A DNA stretch of 64,000 bases from Prorocentrum cordatum (taxonomy: Eukaryota > Sar > Dinophyceae > Prorocentrales > Prorocentraceae), in NCBI GenBank assembly GCA_963575745.1, contig CAUYUJ010003868.1, positions 1-64,000 on the forward strand. Reading direction: 5' to 3'. Positions 18,570 to 29,624 of the stretch are shown here, piece after piece. Made by a program: the position numbers and the translations under genes. Numbering within the stretch: position 1 is the stretch's first letter; each line of letters begins with the position of its first letter. The notes below the pieces were generated by a model. The model had not been told where the DNA came from, did no database searches, and saw only the letters and a list, made by a program, of their open reading frames with translations.

Positions 18570-19415
18570 CAAGATGAAGGACAATGACGGTGAGACCCAC
18601 ATGCTCGTGGCGAAAATCACCGAGCTCACTGACAAGTTTTGGAATTACCACCATGCGTACTCAATGTGGGGAGTACTCGAAACTTATGTTCATGAAGTTC
18701 ACGAGCTGCAGAGCTGGGACGCCAAGGCCCGAGGGGAGAAGCTGCGATTGTACTCTAATCCAGCCAGGGTATCGGGCAAATGCGTTTCGAAGGCGAAGCA
18801 GCACAGATCCAACGAGGGTGGCGAGATGTTCTTCAGCAGACGTCATCTACAAGCACAGCTTCAACCTGAGGCACGAGCGGTTCGTTCCAAGTTTGCGGCC
18901 ACGGGTACGGAGGCGTTCGACGGCTTCCTCCCGATCGCGCCCTCCACATGGTGGGCCACAGCGTCCTTTTCGTTTTCATGTCCGGGCACTCCTCCATTGG
19001 GATGCTCGGAGCCAACCGCCAACGATGCAGCCGCCTTGTCGCCGTGCTCATCCGGTCAGGATGCCATGGGCGGTGATTGGAGATTTCAACGCGCCGCCAG
19101 GGATCTTGCAGGCCTCCCAGTTCGCCGCAGAGGTCGGAGGACAGGTGCGAGTGGCGCCTGGAGGCGGCACGTGTGCGCAGAAAAAACAAAGCCGACTCGC
19201 AACTGGACTACGTGTTCCTTTCTTCGACTGCGGTCCCCTTTGTCGAAGATCTCAGTCAGGTGAGAGATGTGCCGTGGCGCCCGCATGTAGGCCTCCATGT
19301 GGCCCTGGGGAGCTCTGGTCTCCAGCTCGTCACCCGCGCGTTGGATTTGCCTCGCAAGCTTCCACAGGTTGCTCGACCGACTGCACGGCCTGTTGAGGGT
19401 TCCAAGAGTAGCGAA
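18570..19415 (+). pseudogene. LINE endonuclease (EEP) domain, frameshifted
   Basis: Pieces of an apurinic-type endonuclease lie in different frames. One frame holds the GDFN motif in PWAVIGDFNAPPG (about 19060-19095). A second frame, open from 19077, takes over with SQLDYVFLS and WRPHVGLHV, which are the usual C-terminal Asp and His regions. The N-terminal strands are hard to place (18574-19000). At least two frameshifts are needed. In LINEs this domain nicks target DNA to prime reverse transcription. Confidence 0.6.
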
Positions 19416-20860
19416 GCCAAGCTCAAGCGCATCATGGCCCAACGAGAGGCCTATGAGACCAAATGCAAGCATCTGTCGTCGCTATTTGGGGACTGCTTCT
19501 CATCGCAGTCGCAAGGTAGTGCAAGTTCTGATTTGGGGTCGGGGGGTATGAGCCCACAGTCCCAGCCCCCGGGGGAGACTGAGACGACGCGCCCTCTCCC
19601 CGACCCCGAACCATCGGCCCCGACCGACTGGCCAGACGAGCCAGACCCATGGGCCGATGAGTCAGATATCCACCCTGTCCTCTCCCCTCCCTCCCTCCTC
19701 AATGGTTGCCAGGCCACCGTGCGCAGGCCAGGAGATGCCGATGCCCAGTCGGCCCGGGCCGCTGCCAGTTGTGCTGCAAGCAAGGGTGAATGTTCTGTCG
19801 AGCCAGGATATCCCAGTCCCCACGCCAATTCGAGCCAGCCCCCCGAACAAGGAGAACAGTTTAAGGTGCCCAGCAATCGTCTGAGCCAGCTCGATCATGT
19901 CAACAGTTCCAGGCGCGCTCCAGAGCCCGAGCCCGAGGAACCCCTTACACAGTACGGCCCTGCTGGCCCCGAAGCTCCGTCTCAGACCAGTTTCAAGGTC
20001 ACGTCGGAAGTTTGGAGCCGTGCCAGGGTCGACGTCGGGTTCGCTTTGCTGTCCTCCGTAGTGTTTGGGCTCAAAGAAACACTCCGCCACAATTTCAGGC
20101 ATGCGTGCTAATCTCGCCGCTACCATTGAGAGTGCGATCAGCAGGCATCATGGCGAGGAGCTGACTGGCACAAGAAGGGCACATGGCCCCCAGCTCCGTG
20201 AACGGTCGGCGCATGTCGTTACGCACAAGCGCCAGATGCGTGTGCACGACGTCCAAGCCCAATGGTGGACACGACTACTTACGGTCTTGGCGGGAATCCT
20301 GCGCCGTATTCAACGGGATAATGGACATCTCCAGCTTGCAGGTTATCGCAAAGCTTGTCACACATTACTTCGTGAAGTTCCAGAACAGGCCCACCGGGTG
20401 CTGAGGCCCAACAGAGATCCCCCATGGCAGTGTTGGCATGATTTGCTGGCATCAGGGGCTGAAGCTCCTGCGGTGGTAATCGAGTCGTGGGGGAGATGTG
20501 CCGGGCGGGTGGCTGGGCGCACCCAGAGACAAGCGATTGCCAATGCGATTCGAGTTTTTCAGAAGTGTGTAGAGGCACCCACAGCCAATGGTATATTGCA
20601 CAGGTCACTCAAGCCCAGGACACTCCCAGGTGTTGAACATGTTACACCACAGAGGACTGCCTTCCATCCTCGTGACATCATGGACGAGAAGGTGCTGCCT
20701 TTCAAGGCATTGTGGGCCCCTGTGCAACCTGATCTAGACGCGATTCGTGATTTATTCTGGCAGATACAGTCGATTGCTATGGACAACCCCCTTCCTGACA
20801 CTTCGCCCGACATGATTGATGCATCATGTGCCAAGATGAAGGCCTCGCCAGGCCTATGAG
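19416..20860 (+). pseudogene. LINE ORF2 linker and pre-RT region, frameshifted
   Basis: The frame open to 20111 continues from the endonuclease into a Pro/Ser-rich linker. The frame 20065-20859 then supplies the helical pre-RT segment (HHGEELTGTRRAHGPQ, later FQKCVEA, then DASCAKMKASPGL). The sequence before the RT core (MKASPGLGVD-like) crosses into a third frame near 20855. No catalytic residues are expected here. Confidence 0.5.
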
Positions 20861-21990
20861 TTGACGCATTTACACCAGTTGACTCCCGACGACTTCCGCA
20901 CAGGGGGCAGCAGGGGTTGGCCTTGCTTCTCTCGGCAATTGAGTATACGTTGACGTGGCCGATTCAGACTCACCTGATCTTGGGGGAACCCACCCCCAAG
21001 AAGAGTGGAGCTGACAGGGCTATCGGTATGACATCTATGTTTGGACGGGTTTGGCCGATGATACGTGAATCGCACGTCCAGGAATGGGCCCAATACCACC
21101 ACGCGGACTGGGATGCTGCTATCAGAGGCAACCCTTGCCTCCAGGAGGCCTTCCTACGAGCAGTGGGTGAGGAAGTAGCGCGCGCCTTTTCCGTGCCGCA
21201 TGGCCATGTGATGTTAGATATTGAGGCATGTTATGGCACGATGCCCTGGGCAGCCTTGGTTCAGGCGGCCTTAAGACTTGAGTATCCAGCAGCTGTGCTG
21301 TACCTCGAGCTGGCCCATGCATATCGCCCAGGGCGTTGGAACAATCAGGTGCGGTCACCATGACCTTCGAGCCGTCTCGCTCGGTGGTTCAGGGGCTGCA
21401 CAGCGACGCGAGATTTGCAAAGGTGCTCACACATTTTGTGATGATGAAGATCGCTGTCGCGCATCCTCGCCTCGGACACAGGGTGCGGGTGGACGACCTA
21501 TCGCAAAGTATGATTGGACCCAGCAAGGCCATTGTGCGCCACATCACCGACTGCGTCGCGCACGCCTGCCGGCTGCTGGGGGGCAGAGGCCTGAAGGTCT
21601 CACCCAAGTCGATTATTATGACGACGGAGATGACGGACACTAAGGCTATTGTGCGAGCGGTCAAGTGCAGAGGCTGCGCTGTACGTGGAGTATCTCAGGC
21701 CGCCTACCTAGGAGTGGACTTCGGGCGCGGCCGCCACGCTCGCAGCACGCGACGCCTGCGGGGGCGGAAGCATGTCATGATGTCGGCGAAGATAAGACTG
21801 TTCACTCGCGCGTCCAGGAAATACCCGGTGATGGCCAAGTTGCAGATGCAAGGGGGCCTACCAGCTGGACTATACGGACATCAGATCCACGGGGTCTTTG
21901 GTCGTCATCTCCAGTTGGTAAGACGACGCCTGGCTCAAGCCTGTTCGGCGCAGAACCGCGGGCGATGCTTGACCGCGGTGCTTGATTAGC
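20860..21990 (+). pseudogene. LINE reverse transcriptase domain, frameshifted
   Basis: The frame 20917-21363 holds the fingers and first palm motifs: TPKKSGADRAIGMTSM, then HVMLDIEACYGTMPW with the first catalytic Asp. The frame 21336-21989 continues with VVQGLHSDARFAKV and VRVDDLSQ, where the Y/FxDD box is RVDD, followed by thumb sequence to LIYGHQ-like residues. A frameshift near 21340 splits the domain. RT copies the element RNA. The RVDD box and frameshift make this copy inactive. Confidence 0.75.
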
Positions 21991-22025
21991 AGGCCCCTCG
22001 CCGTGGCCCCGCGATCCGATTCCCA

Positions 22026-23900
22026 GTGCAGTTGGTAGATCTCTGGCTTCGCACATGGAGGGATCACCCCGATATACGAAGAGGCATCACCGCGGCGTGG
22101 CCGAATATCTACGCCAAGATGCACGAGCTCCCAGCAGCGGACCAAGCCCGCCACGTGCGGGGCCCCACTGCAGCTGTGATCCTCACACTCATGAGGGCAG
22201 GCTGGGACCCGCACCATCCCACACAATGGAGTTCTGTTACGGACGAGGGTGGAGTTGAGCAGTGGGAGTTCCCCGACAAGTCCTACGCAGGGGATCGACA
22301 CCGCGACGTCCACGACCATGTGTTGCGTGACCTGGAGGCCTCGGTCACGCGTATCCGCCGGGCCTCTGCTTGCAGCCGCTACGGAGGTGGAGGCTTGGAG
22401 CGGGGAGTGGACATGGACCCGTGCCAACGCCTCATCCAGCAGCTCGAGAACGCGCCACACGGCCACCAGCTTGCGAGCGCGATGGCGGCTGTGGCGGCGG
22501 GGGGCTGCTGGCCCACGGAGCGCAAGCAGCAACAGCTTGCGCGCTACACGGGCGACCTTTGCTGTGATCGGTGCGGCGTCGCCCCTGAGACGCTGCTGCG
22601 CCTATGCTGGAAGCGTGGCAAGAATGTGGGATCACGGGCGTATGAGGCTAGCGCCCACTTGAGCCCAGCCTCCGTTGCACAATGTAACACTGATGCAGGG
22701 TTTTGGCTTAGAGGCCTCTTGCCCCCCCGGTGGACACAAGTTCCCGAGGCCCCTAGGGTTGGCCAGTGGCACCTCCAGGGGCTCGATGAGTTGTCTGTGG
22801 GCTGCTTGGGCGAGGGGGCCTCCAGAGAGCCCATTTTAGTTGCAGGAGGTGCGTCGGGGGGGCCTGCGCCCAAATGGCCCAGGCTCCGGCGCGTAGGGCT
22901 TGCGATAGCCTGCTTTAATTCTCTGGCCCCGTTGTCTCTTCGGGCTTCTATATTGGGGCCCCTCAGTGGGGGCCGACAGGTTGTTGCCAGGGGGGAAGTA
23001 CGCGCTTTCCTCCTAGCCCTTCAGTTCACTAAAGGGTATTTGCTGTATGTTACTGATTTTGAGCCACTTGCTGCGGGATGGTATACCCGCAAGTATGAGC
23101 GCCCCACTGGTCCCGATGCCGACCTGTGGGCCCGTATTTGTGATGAATTGTTTGGTCGGCCGCCGTTTCTTATATCTGTCCTTCCCACCCACAGCCATCA
23201 GTCTGAACACGATATTGTTGCGGGCAAATCACGTAGTGCCCTTGTTGTTGCGAACGCCGTTGCTGATAGTTTGGCTGACGCCGCGGCCGAGGTCGCCCGC
23301 ATTCCTCTGTCTATTTGCCAGGAAGTTCGATTGCAGGAGCACCGTGCTATGCTTGTACGTATGAGGCTGCTGCGGGCCACTCCTGATGTCTTTAAAGCCG
23401 ATCAAGATAAAGCCGTGGAAGCTAGGGATCGGAAAAGTGAGGGGGGAACCCCTCCTCCCCCAATCCCGCCTCGCCCCGCTGCTGCTGCTCTCTCCTCCTT
23501 GCTCTCGGCTCATAGGCTCACGGAGTGCCAACGCAAGTGCCTCAGGTGTTTCGGTTCTGCGTCCGCCTCCACTGCCCAGGAGTGGCAGGCTTCGAGGTGC
23601 TGCGAACATGTCAATATCGACGGCACTTTGTTCTCCCCACCTGTCGGTGGTCGAATCCATGTTGCGGGGGGCTGGCTGCACCCTTCCCACTTCCTCAACT
23701 TCCATTCTGTTCTCCGTATCTGGTTCTGCGGTTCGTGCGGGGCCATCGCCGATAAGCAGGTGTGTTTGTTGGGGAAGCCCTGTAATACCCGCCCAGCTCG
23801 CATTGATCGGGAACATCTCAAACGTATTGCAGCAGGTTTGCCTCCTAAGTCCCTTGGCACCGCCGACCAGAGGCGACCACAGGAGGACGAACAGCTGTAA
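22026..23900 (+). CDS. LINE ORF2 C-terminal part: zinc knuckle, degenerate RNase H, Cys tail
   Basis: This is an open frame of 624 residues. Residues 179-200 read CCDRCGVAPETLLRLCWKRG, matching the C-x2-C...ET-L-x4-W knuckle of this LINE type, with the His/Cys end degenerate. Residues 270-430 are RNase H-like: E324 in ARGEVRAFLLAL, D344 in YVTDFEPL, and ANAVADSLADAAA at the final Asp. The first catalytic Asp region reads ILVAGGASGGP, so that Asp seems lost. A C-terminal Cys-rich motif (CQRKCLRCFG and FCGSCGAI) follows. The start is unreliable, as this is normally the end of a polyprotein. The last codons precede a CTC tail. Confidence 0.7.
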   Translation: MQLVDLWLRTWRDHPDIRRGITAAWPNIYAKMHELPAADQARHVRGPTAAVILTLMRAGWDPHHPTQWSSVTDEGGVEQWEFPDKSYAGDRHRDVHDHVLRDLEASVTRIRRASACSRYGGGGLERGVDMDPCQRLIQQLENAPHGHQLASAMAAVAAGGCWPTERKQQQLARYTGDLCCDRCGVAPETLLRLCWKRGKNVGSRAYEASAHLSPASVAQCNTDAGFWLRGLLPPRWTQVPEAPRVGQWHLQGLDELSVGCLGEGASREPILVAGGASGGPAPKWPRLRRVGLAIACFNSLAPLSLRASILGPLSGGRQVVARGEVRAFLLALQFTKGYLLYVTDFEPLAAGWYTRKYERPTGPDADLWARICDELFGRPPFLISVLPTHSHQSEHDIVAGKSRSALVVANAVADSLADAAAEVARIPLSICQEVRLQEHRAMLVRMRLLRATPDVFKADQDKAVEARDRKSEGGTPPPPIPPRPAAAALSSLLSAHRLTECQRKCLRCFGSASASTAQEWQASRCCEHVNIDGTLFSPPVGGRIHVAGGWLHPSHFLNFHSVLRIWFCGSCGAIADKQVCLLGKPCNTRPARIDREHLKRIAAGLPPKSLGTADQRRPQEDEQL

Positions 23901-23945
23901 GCACACCGTTCTTGCACTCGCAATGGGGATCTCAATGCTCAATGC

Positions 23946-24000
23946 TCCTCCTCCTCCTCCTCCTCCTCCTCTCTCCTTCTCCTCTTCCTCCTCCTCCTCC
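23946..24000 (+). repeat. CTC array at the LINE 3' end
   Basis: (CTC)n begins 45 bp after the LINE stop codon. The minus-strand LINE in this window also ends beside a CTC run when read 5'-3'. Confidence 0.92.
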
Positions 24001-24007
24001 GCTGTCC

Positions 24008-24175
24008 CAGGTCCATGTGCCGACCCGCTCCTCAAGACGGATGCTGCCGTGGCGACGAGAGGAGGTCCAGATGAGGGCGTTCGAGTCCGTCCCCTGCCCC
24101 CTCCCGGGTCCATGTGCCAACCCGCTCCTCGAGACGGATGCGGCCGTGGCGACGAGAAGTCTCTGGGAGGTGGTC
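24008..24175 (+). repeat. ~103-bp tandem duplication
   Basis: GGTCCATGTGCC followed by GACGGATGC and CCGTGGCGACGAGA is present twice (about 24010 and 24108). Confidence 0.88.
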
Positions 24176-24244
24176 CAGGTAAGGACGAACACGCCACGCA
24201 GGGCCGCTTGTTGTCTCGGCTGGCCCCACCTCCGAGCACCAGCC

Positions 24245-25090
24245 GATGGATCCAGGGAGGAGGAGGAGGAAGAGGAGGACCAGTGTAAACCAAAGAGCCA
24301 TCGACGGTGTTGGAATGAACCGTCCTTCCAAGTTCCCTCTTCGTGGGCGCCTACAATGGTTCAGTTCCATTGGGGGAACTGCTTCGTTGGAAGACAACCG
24401 TTTGATGATCCTGAACCGTGCCAAAACATTGCTCTCGAGATTTCAACGCCACGTATCAACCTGACTGCTGCGTCTTGACCATCCGGAATGGTGCCAGAAC
24501 GCCACTGTCGAGACTTCACCGCGAATCAACATTACTGTTGCGCCCCGCGTAATTTCGAATCCTTCCAAAACGCCATTTCTGGTACGTTGATCATGGGATT
24601 CCGTGAAAACCTGCAACATTTTTATGAACGAGTGTGCGCGGCGCGAAGGCGAGAGCCACATTTCGAAAACGACCCGCCGTCAATCCGTGAAACCCTTGTA
24701 ATTTTTATGAACGAATGTGCGCGGCGCTAAGGCGAGAGCCACATTTTGAAAAGGTACCGCCCTCAATCCGTGAAGCTCTTGCAAGCTTCTAAAACGAATG
24801 TGCGCGGCTCTAAGGCGAGAGCCACTTTTTGAAAAGGTACCGCCCTCAATCCGCGAAGCAGTGGCAATTATTGAAAACGCATGTGCGCGGCGCTAAATCG
24901 AGAGCCACATTTTGAAAACGACCCGCTCTCAATCCGTGAATCTTTTTCAAACTTTTTCAACGCATGTGCGCGGCACGAAGGCGAAGCCGCATTTTGAAAA
25001 CGACCCGCCCTCCATCTGTGAAACTGTTGCCTTTTTTTTCAGCTTCAGAGTCATAAGTGGTGAGGAAGTCTCAGGCGGAACGCCCGGCCC
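24245..25090 (+). repeat. Duplicated block, copy 1, containing an 83-bp satellite
   Basis: Homologous to 25405-26055. Both begin in GGA repeats with GACCAGTGTAAACC, pass through a region with TTGGAA..ACCGTTTGA and CAACGCCACG.ATCAACCTGA, then enter an 83-bp tandem array, and end CTTCAGAGTCATAA followed by GTGAGGAAGTCTCAGGCG. Confidence 0.88.
24590..25045 (+). repeat. 83-bp satellite array, five copies
   Basis: TGCGCGGCGC..AAGGCGAGAG recurs at 24635, 24718, 24801, 24884 and 24967, exactly 83 bp apart. The units carry TTTTGAAAA and CCTCAATCCGTGAA. Confidence 0.95.
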
Positions 25091-25144
25091 GCCCTAAACA
25101 CTTGCCTCGGGGTGCGACAGGGAGAAGTTATCGAGCAGGAGAAG

Positions 25145-25262
25145 GAATGGAGGAGGAGGAGGTGGGAGGAGGTGGGAGGAGGAGGAGGAGGAGGAAGAGG
25201 AGAAGGAAGTGGAGAAGGAGGAGGAGAAGGAGGAGGAGGACGACGACGAGGAGGAGGAGGGG
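25145..25262 (+). repeat. GGA array
   Basis: (GGA)n with GAA interruptions between the two duplicated blocks. The following 25262-25400 is GC-rich without a gene. Confidence 0.95.
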
Positions 25263-25404
25263 CCTGCTGAGGCCTCGCCGTACCCAGCCTTCTCGGCGCC
25301 CGCGGGTTCGCGAGCATCTGGCAGCGGCGGGCGGGGCAGCCCGCGGAGCAGCCCAAGGACCGCCAGGAAGGATCGAGGATCGAGGATGTATGGGTTGGAG
25401 GAGG

Positions 25405-26055
25405 AGGGAGGAGAAGGAGGGAGGAGGAGAATGACCAGTGTAAACCCAAGAGTCACCTACGATGTTGGAGTACACCCTCCCTCCACGCTCCTTCTTCATA
25501 GGCCCCTGCAACAGCTCTTTTCCAGTGAAGGAACTGACTCGTTGGAAGGCACCCGTTTGAAGACCCTGATGCATGCCAAACCATTGTTCTCGGGACTCCA
25601 ACGCCACGGATCAACCTGACTCTTGCGTCCTGACAATCCTGAATCGTGCCAGAACGTCATTCCTGGGACTTCAACACCGCGAGTCAACGTAATTGTGGCG
25701 TCCTCATAACCCTGAGTCTTTCCAAACAATCCGCGAACCTCTTGCAATGTTCTAAAACGAATGTGCGCGGCGCTAAGGCGAGAGCCACATTTTGAAAACG
25801 ATTCGCCCTCAATTCGCCAAGCTTTTGCAAATTTGTAAAGGGAATGCGCGCGGCGCTAAGGCGAGAGCCGCATTTTGAAAACCACCCGCCCTCAATCCGT
25901 GAAGCTCTTGCACACTTTTTCAACGCATGTGCGCGGCGCTAAGGCGAAGCCATAATGTGAAAGCGACCCGCCCTCCATCAGTGAAGCTGTTGCCACTTTT
26001 CATCAGCTTCAGAGTCATAAATGTGAGGAAGTCTCAGGCGAAACGCCCGGCTATC
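25405..26055 (+). repeat. Duplicated block, copy 2
   Basis: Diverged partner of 24245-25090, with fewer 83-bp units. Confidence 0.88.
25720..26000 (+). repeat. 83-bp satellite array, three copies
   Basis: Unit starts at 25764, 25847 and 25930, again 83 bp apart. Confidence 0.95.
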
Positions 26056-26064
26056 AGGAGAGGA

Positions 26065-26148
26065 ATGGAGGAGGAGGAGGTGGCAAAAGGAGGAGGAAGA
26101 GGAGGAGGAGGAGGAGGAGGAGGAGGAGGAGGAGGAAAAGGCGGACGA
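26065..26148 (+). repeat. GGA array
   Basis: (GGA)n adjoining duplicated block 2. The next 300 bp (26150-26445) is GC-rich without a supported gene. Confidence 0.95.
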
Positions 26149-26446
26149 GGAGCCCGAGCTTCGCGATTGCCTGAGCTCCGCCGTCCTGACTTCGGCATTC
26201 CTCGGGCCAGAGCGATGCTCGAAATCGAGCGAGCGCAGGGTGTGAACAAAAAGAATCAGCGACGCCCAGACCTCAGGGCGCCAAGGTCGAGGATGAAGGG
26301 TCGATGTGTCTCTTGGGCCCAGAGGCCTCCGTGGACCTCCCGCGCTCTCCCTGGGGACTTCCATTGGGACCCCCGGGGGCTTCCGGGTGCCGGAGACCTC
26401 CTCCCCAGCTCGTCACCACGAGCCACGGGGGCCCTCGTAGGACAGC

Positions 26447-26582
26447 GTGGCATCGCTCGGACTTGTGCACTTCCTCCCGGCAAGGACCATCGAGGAACAT
26501 GTGTGCTCACCTCTGCGAAATAAAAAAAAACACGCGCGATGCCGAGAAAATGCAAGGGGGATGGGCGTCCGAGCGATGGCCA
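26447..26582. mobile_element. Foldback-type element F1, copy 2 (~136 bp)
   Basis: GGCATCGCTCGGACTTGTGCAC on the left and GGGCGTCCGAGCGATGGCCAT on the right are inverted repeats. The left end resembles the element at 16117-16428. Short and non-coding. Confidence 0.55.
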
Positions 26583-26814
26583 TAAAAAGGGGGTCGGGAG
26601 GTCTTTCTCCGCTCGGGCCCCCCCCCCCCTGACCGTCCGAGAGCGACGGGGGATCGAGAGCCGATCCTGGGGGAAGCCGCGGGGCCTTTGGCGCGCTTCC
26701 CTCGAGACCCCTCTTTCCCATGCCAGGGCGAGCAGTCCGCGGAGCAGTCCGCGAGCTGTGGCGCCTGCGCCGGCGCCGGCGATGATGCCGCGGCAAGAGT
26801 ACGACAGGGTGACT

Positions 26815-26988
26815 CCTCCTCCTCCTTCTCCTCCTCCTCCTCCTCCTTCTCCTTCTCCTCCTCCTTCTCCTCCTCTTTTTCCTCTTTTTCCTCTTCTCCT
26901 CTTACTTCTCCTCCCCCTCCTCCTCCCCATCCTCCTCCTCCTCCTCCTCCTCCTCCTCCTCTTCTTCCTCCTCCTCCCTCCTCGTGCC
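26815..26988 (+). repeat. CTC/CTT array
   Basis: (CTC)n with TTC and TTTTTC interruptions. The segment 26583-26815 is GC-rich non-coding. Confidence 0.97.
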
Positions 26989-27089
26989 TGCTTAGTCTCA
27001 CGATCTCAGTGGCAGTGGTTTCGCAACGAGCCGGTGGGTGAGATGCGAGAGGCTCGTTGATGGGTGCACTTCGTGGCCGGTGGACCTGG

Positions 27090-27236
<147 letters not shown>

Positions 27237-27317
27237 CCGTCCTGCTTCGTCGCCGCCCGGCAGCAGGGCCTCCTGCGGCCTCGCGCGCCTGCCGCTGGCG
27301 ATCTGCCTTCCCCCCCC

Positions 27318-27868
27318 CCTCCTCCTCCCCTCCTCCTCCTCCTCCTCCTCCTCCTCCTACTTCCTCCCCTCCTCCTCCTCCTCTCCTCCTCTCCTTTTTT
27401 TCCTCTTTTTCCTTTTTTTCCTCTTCTCCTCTTACTTCTCCTCCTCCCCCTCCTCCTCCTCCTCCCCCTCCTCCCCCTCCCCCTCCTCCTCCTCCTCCTC
27501 CTCCTCCTGCCCCCCCCTGCGCTCCTGCGAGGCCTCCGCTGCCCTGCTGCCCGCAGGGCCCGTGCCGAGCTCCCGCCCTCTTCTCCTCCCCCGAGGCCCC
27601 AAGGACGTAGTCTCGCCCAACCCGCGCCGGCACCGACACCAATATGACTTTCTTTTCCTACTCCTCCCTCTCCTCCTCCTCCTCCTCCTCCTCCTCCTCC
27701 TCCTCCTCCTCCTCCTCCTCCTCCTCCTCCTCCCCCTCCTCCTCCTCCTTCTCATCCTCCTCATCCCTCCTCCTCCCCTCCTCTTCTTCCTCCTCCTCCT
27801 CCTCCTCCTCCTCCTCCTCTTCCTCCTCCTCCTCCTCCTCCTCCTCCTCCTCCTCCCCCTCCCCTCCA
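27318..27868 (+). repeat. CTC arrays in two blocks
   Basis: Blocks at 27318-27510 and 27655-27868 are separated by a short GC-rich spacer. Pyrimidine-only strands of this length could form triplex DNA. Confidence 0.97.
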
Positions 27869-29430
27869 GACTTTTGACATGTCTCGCACTGCATGAATCC
27901 AGACACCTCAGATCCTAGAGGCCATGGCCTCACCCACCTGGTCTGCTCTAGGCCCGGACGCTGTCCGCAACGGTGGTCGCATCGCATCGCATCCCCGAGG
28001 CCCCAAGGAGGGAAAGCCCTCTGGGTGAGTATCTGGCTCGGCCTGGGCGTCTTCTTGGGGAACGTCGCTGCGCTTGACCGTGTGGCGGGGTGTTGGCCCA
28101 GAACCTACCATGGTGGAAGACTCGTGAAGAAGGCTTCTTGGACTATATGCGTCGCTTCCTCCACTCCGGCAACTACACCGAGTGAGCCTTCTGGCGCTCC
28201 GGCGCCCCCGCCGGGCTCTCATGGGCCGTCCTTCCAGGACGTTTTTCCGGCGCTCTCTCTCTCCAAGGAGGGAAAGGGACCCATACCCCATACCTCTACA
28301 CACTGTTCATTTTGAATTATTCGGGAGTTCTTCGATTTCTTGGGGGGCCAAGATCCTCTCATTTCTGATTGTTCTATTCTGGGCCTCTTCCTGGCCACTA
28401 GGGGGTCAGGAACAATGCGAAACGAGAGCGATTAGAAACGAACACGATCAGAGATGAACGACGTGTACCCTTCGGCCGTTTTCCCCTTCGCCGGCCTCCT
28501 GGGAGGCCCTGGCCGCTGGCTTCGCCTCGGGATTCTGGTCCGGACGCGCCCCAGGAGAGGTCCCGGGAGTGGCGGTATGGGTGCCTTTCTTTTCGGGGGT
28601 GGACAGACCTCCTACCCTGACACGTCGATTCAGGAATTGGCCGTGCGCGGTTCGCGGGAGGGCGTCGCGGCCGTCGTTTCTGCGGGTCCAGGGCCGTCGG
28701 TTTCGGTCCCAGGCCGTTTTTTCACTACGGGGAGGTCTGCGGAAAGGGAGCATTGTCTGCCGCCGATCTTTGCTCTCCCCGGAGGCGGCGCGCAGGGGGA
28801 GGGAGAGCGCAGGGCGGTGGCCCTCCGAAACTGCCTTGCCTCTTGCGGCCGGGGCCTCTGGCTCGGCGCGCCGCGCCGCCCGCGGTGCCCACGCGCCTGC
28901 ACGTCGCCGTGGCGCGCCCGTGAGGTGCCTCGCGCTCTGCGCTCGGCGGCGGGCGAGAGGGGGGGGAAGCGAGGGAAGGAGAGGGCCTCCCCAGAATCAG
29001 GAGCAAAAGAGGGACGTACACGTACATGAATCCACGCTGGTTTCGAGAGTTCGCATGGCGCGAACGTTCGTATCACGCGGCAGGTCTCACGGGTCGAGGG
29101 GCCGTGCTCATGCACATCGCTGGGCGCGTACGTCCGCTGTGGGCGCCCTGCAGAAGGCGGCGGGACTTATCTCAGAGACCCTCGCGCCTTCCGAGACGCT
29201 CTCTGTGCCCCCAGACATCCGATGCCTCGATGTTTTTTTTTTGGCGCGGGTCCCGACCTCCCGACCACTTCCCCGGGGCCGGGTTCCCGAGTCGTTTTTT
29301 GACGGTCCCGCGGGAGGCCTGGCGAGGGCCCCGAGAGGCCGAAAGCGACGAAAAACCTCTGTCGCCTCCCTTCCCCGCCTCGCCCCCTGCACGGCCCGTT
29401 CCCCCCCGCGCTTCGAATCCCCCTCCAGAG
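27869..29430. other. GC-rich stretch without a recognised gene
   Basis: Several 100-300-residue frames are open on both strands, as expected from high GC. Their products are Arg/Pro/Ala-rich with no recognisable domain and no repeat homology elsewhere in the window. It may be intron or intergenic DNA. Confidence 0.6.
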
Positions 29431-29624
29431 TTAAGTCGGGCCTGTCCCCCTACCAGGGGATTTTCGACGAAAAATAAAACATACCCCCAACATAGTCAGA
29501 AAATACTCCCAAAAATAGTGCGGGGACTATTTTTTGAGTATTTGTTTCACCTTTTTGGAGTTTTTCTGGCGTATTCTTGTTTTTTCGTCGAAAATCCCCC
29601 TGTAGGGGGACACGCCCGACATGA
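29431..29624. mobile_element. TTAA-type inverted-repeat element, copy 3 (186 bp core)
   Basis: GTCGGGCCTGTCCCCCTACC followed by AGGGGATTTTCGACGAAAAA on the left is mirrored by TTTTTTCGTCGAAAATCCCC and TGTAGGGGGACACGCCCGAC on the right, ~40 bp arms. The centre holds CGGGGACTATTTTTTGAGTA, also found in copy 2 (13919-14077). Left border TTAA; right border ATGA, so TTAA is not conserved on both sides here. Confidence 0.8.

Larger units (their letters stand above)
17290..23945 (+). mobile_element. LINE (non-LTR retrotransposon) L-A, decayed
   Basis: In order on one strand: ORF1 with Cys-rich N-terminus and coiled coil, an EEP endonuclease, RT, zinc knuckle, RNase H and a C-terminal Cys-rich tail. 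The total is about 6.6 kb. ORF1 and the zinc-knuckle/RNase H part are open, but the endonuclease and RT parts are frameshifted, so the copy cannot be autonomous. A CTC array right after the 3' end may be the tail. The exact 5' end and target duplications were not found. Confidence 0.85.

Noticed and set aside
24590-26000. CRISPR-like array (regular 83-bp spacing)
   Set aside because: The whole 83-bp unit is repeated, with no unique spacers, and no Cas-like gene exists. It is a satellite.
28454-29477. Possible genes of 190-300 residues
   Set aside because: Arg/Pro/Ala-rich overlapping frames in GC-rich DNA, with no domain, no repeat-independent constraint and no splice context.
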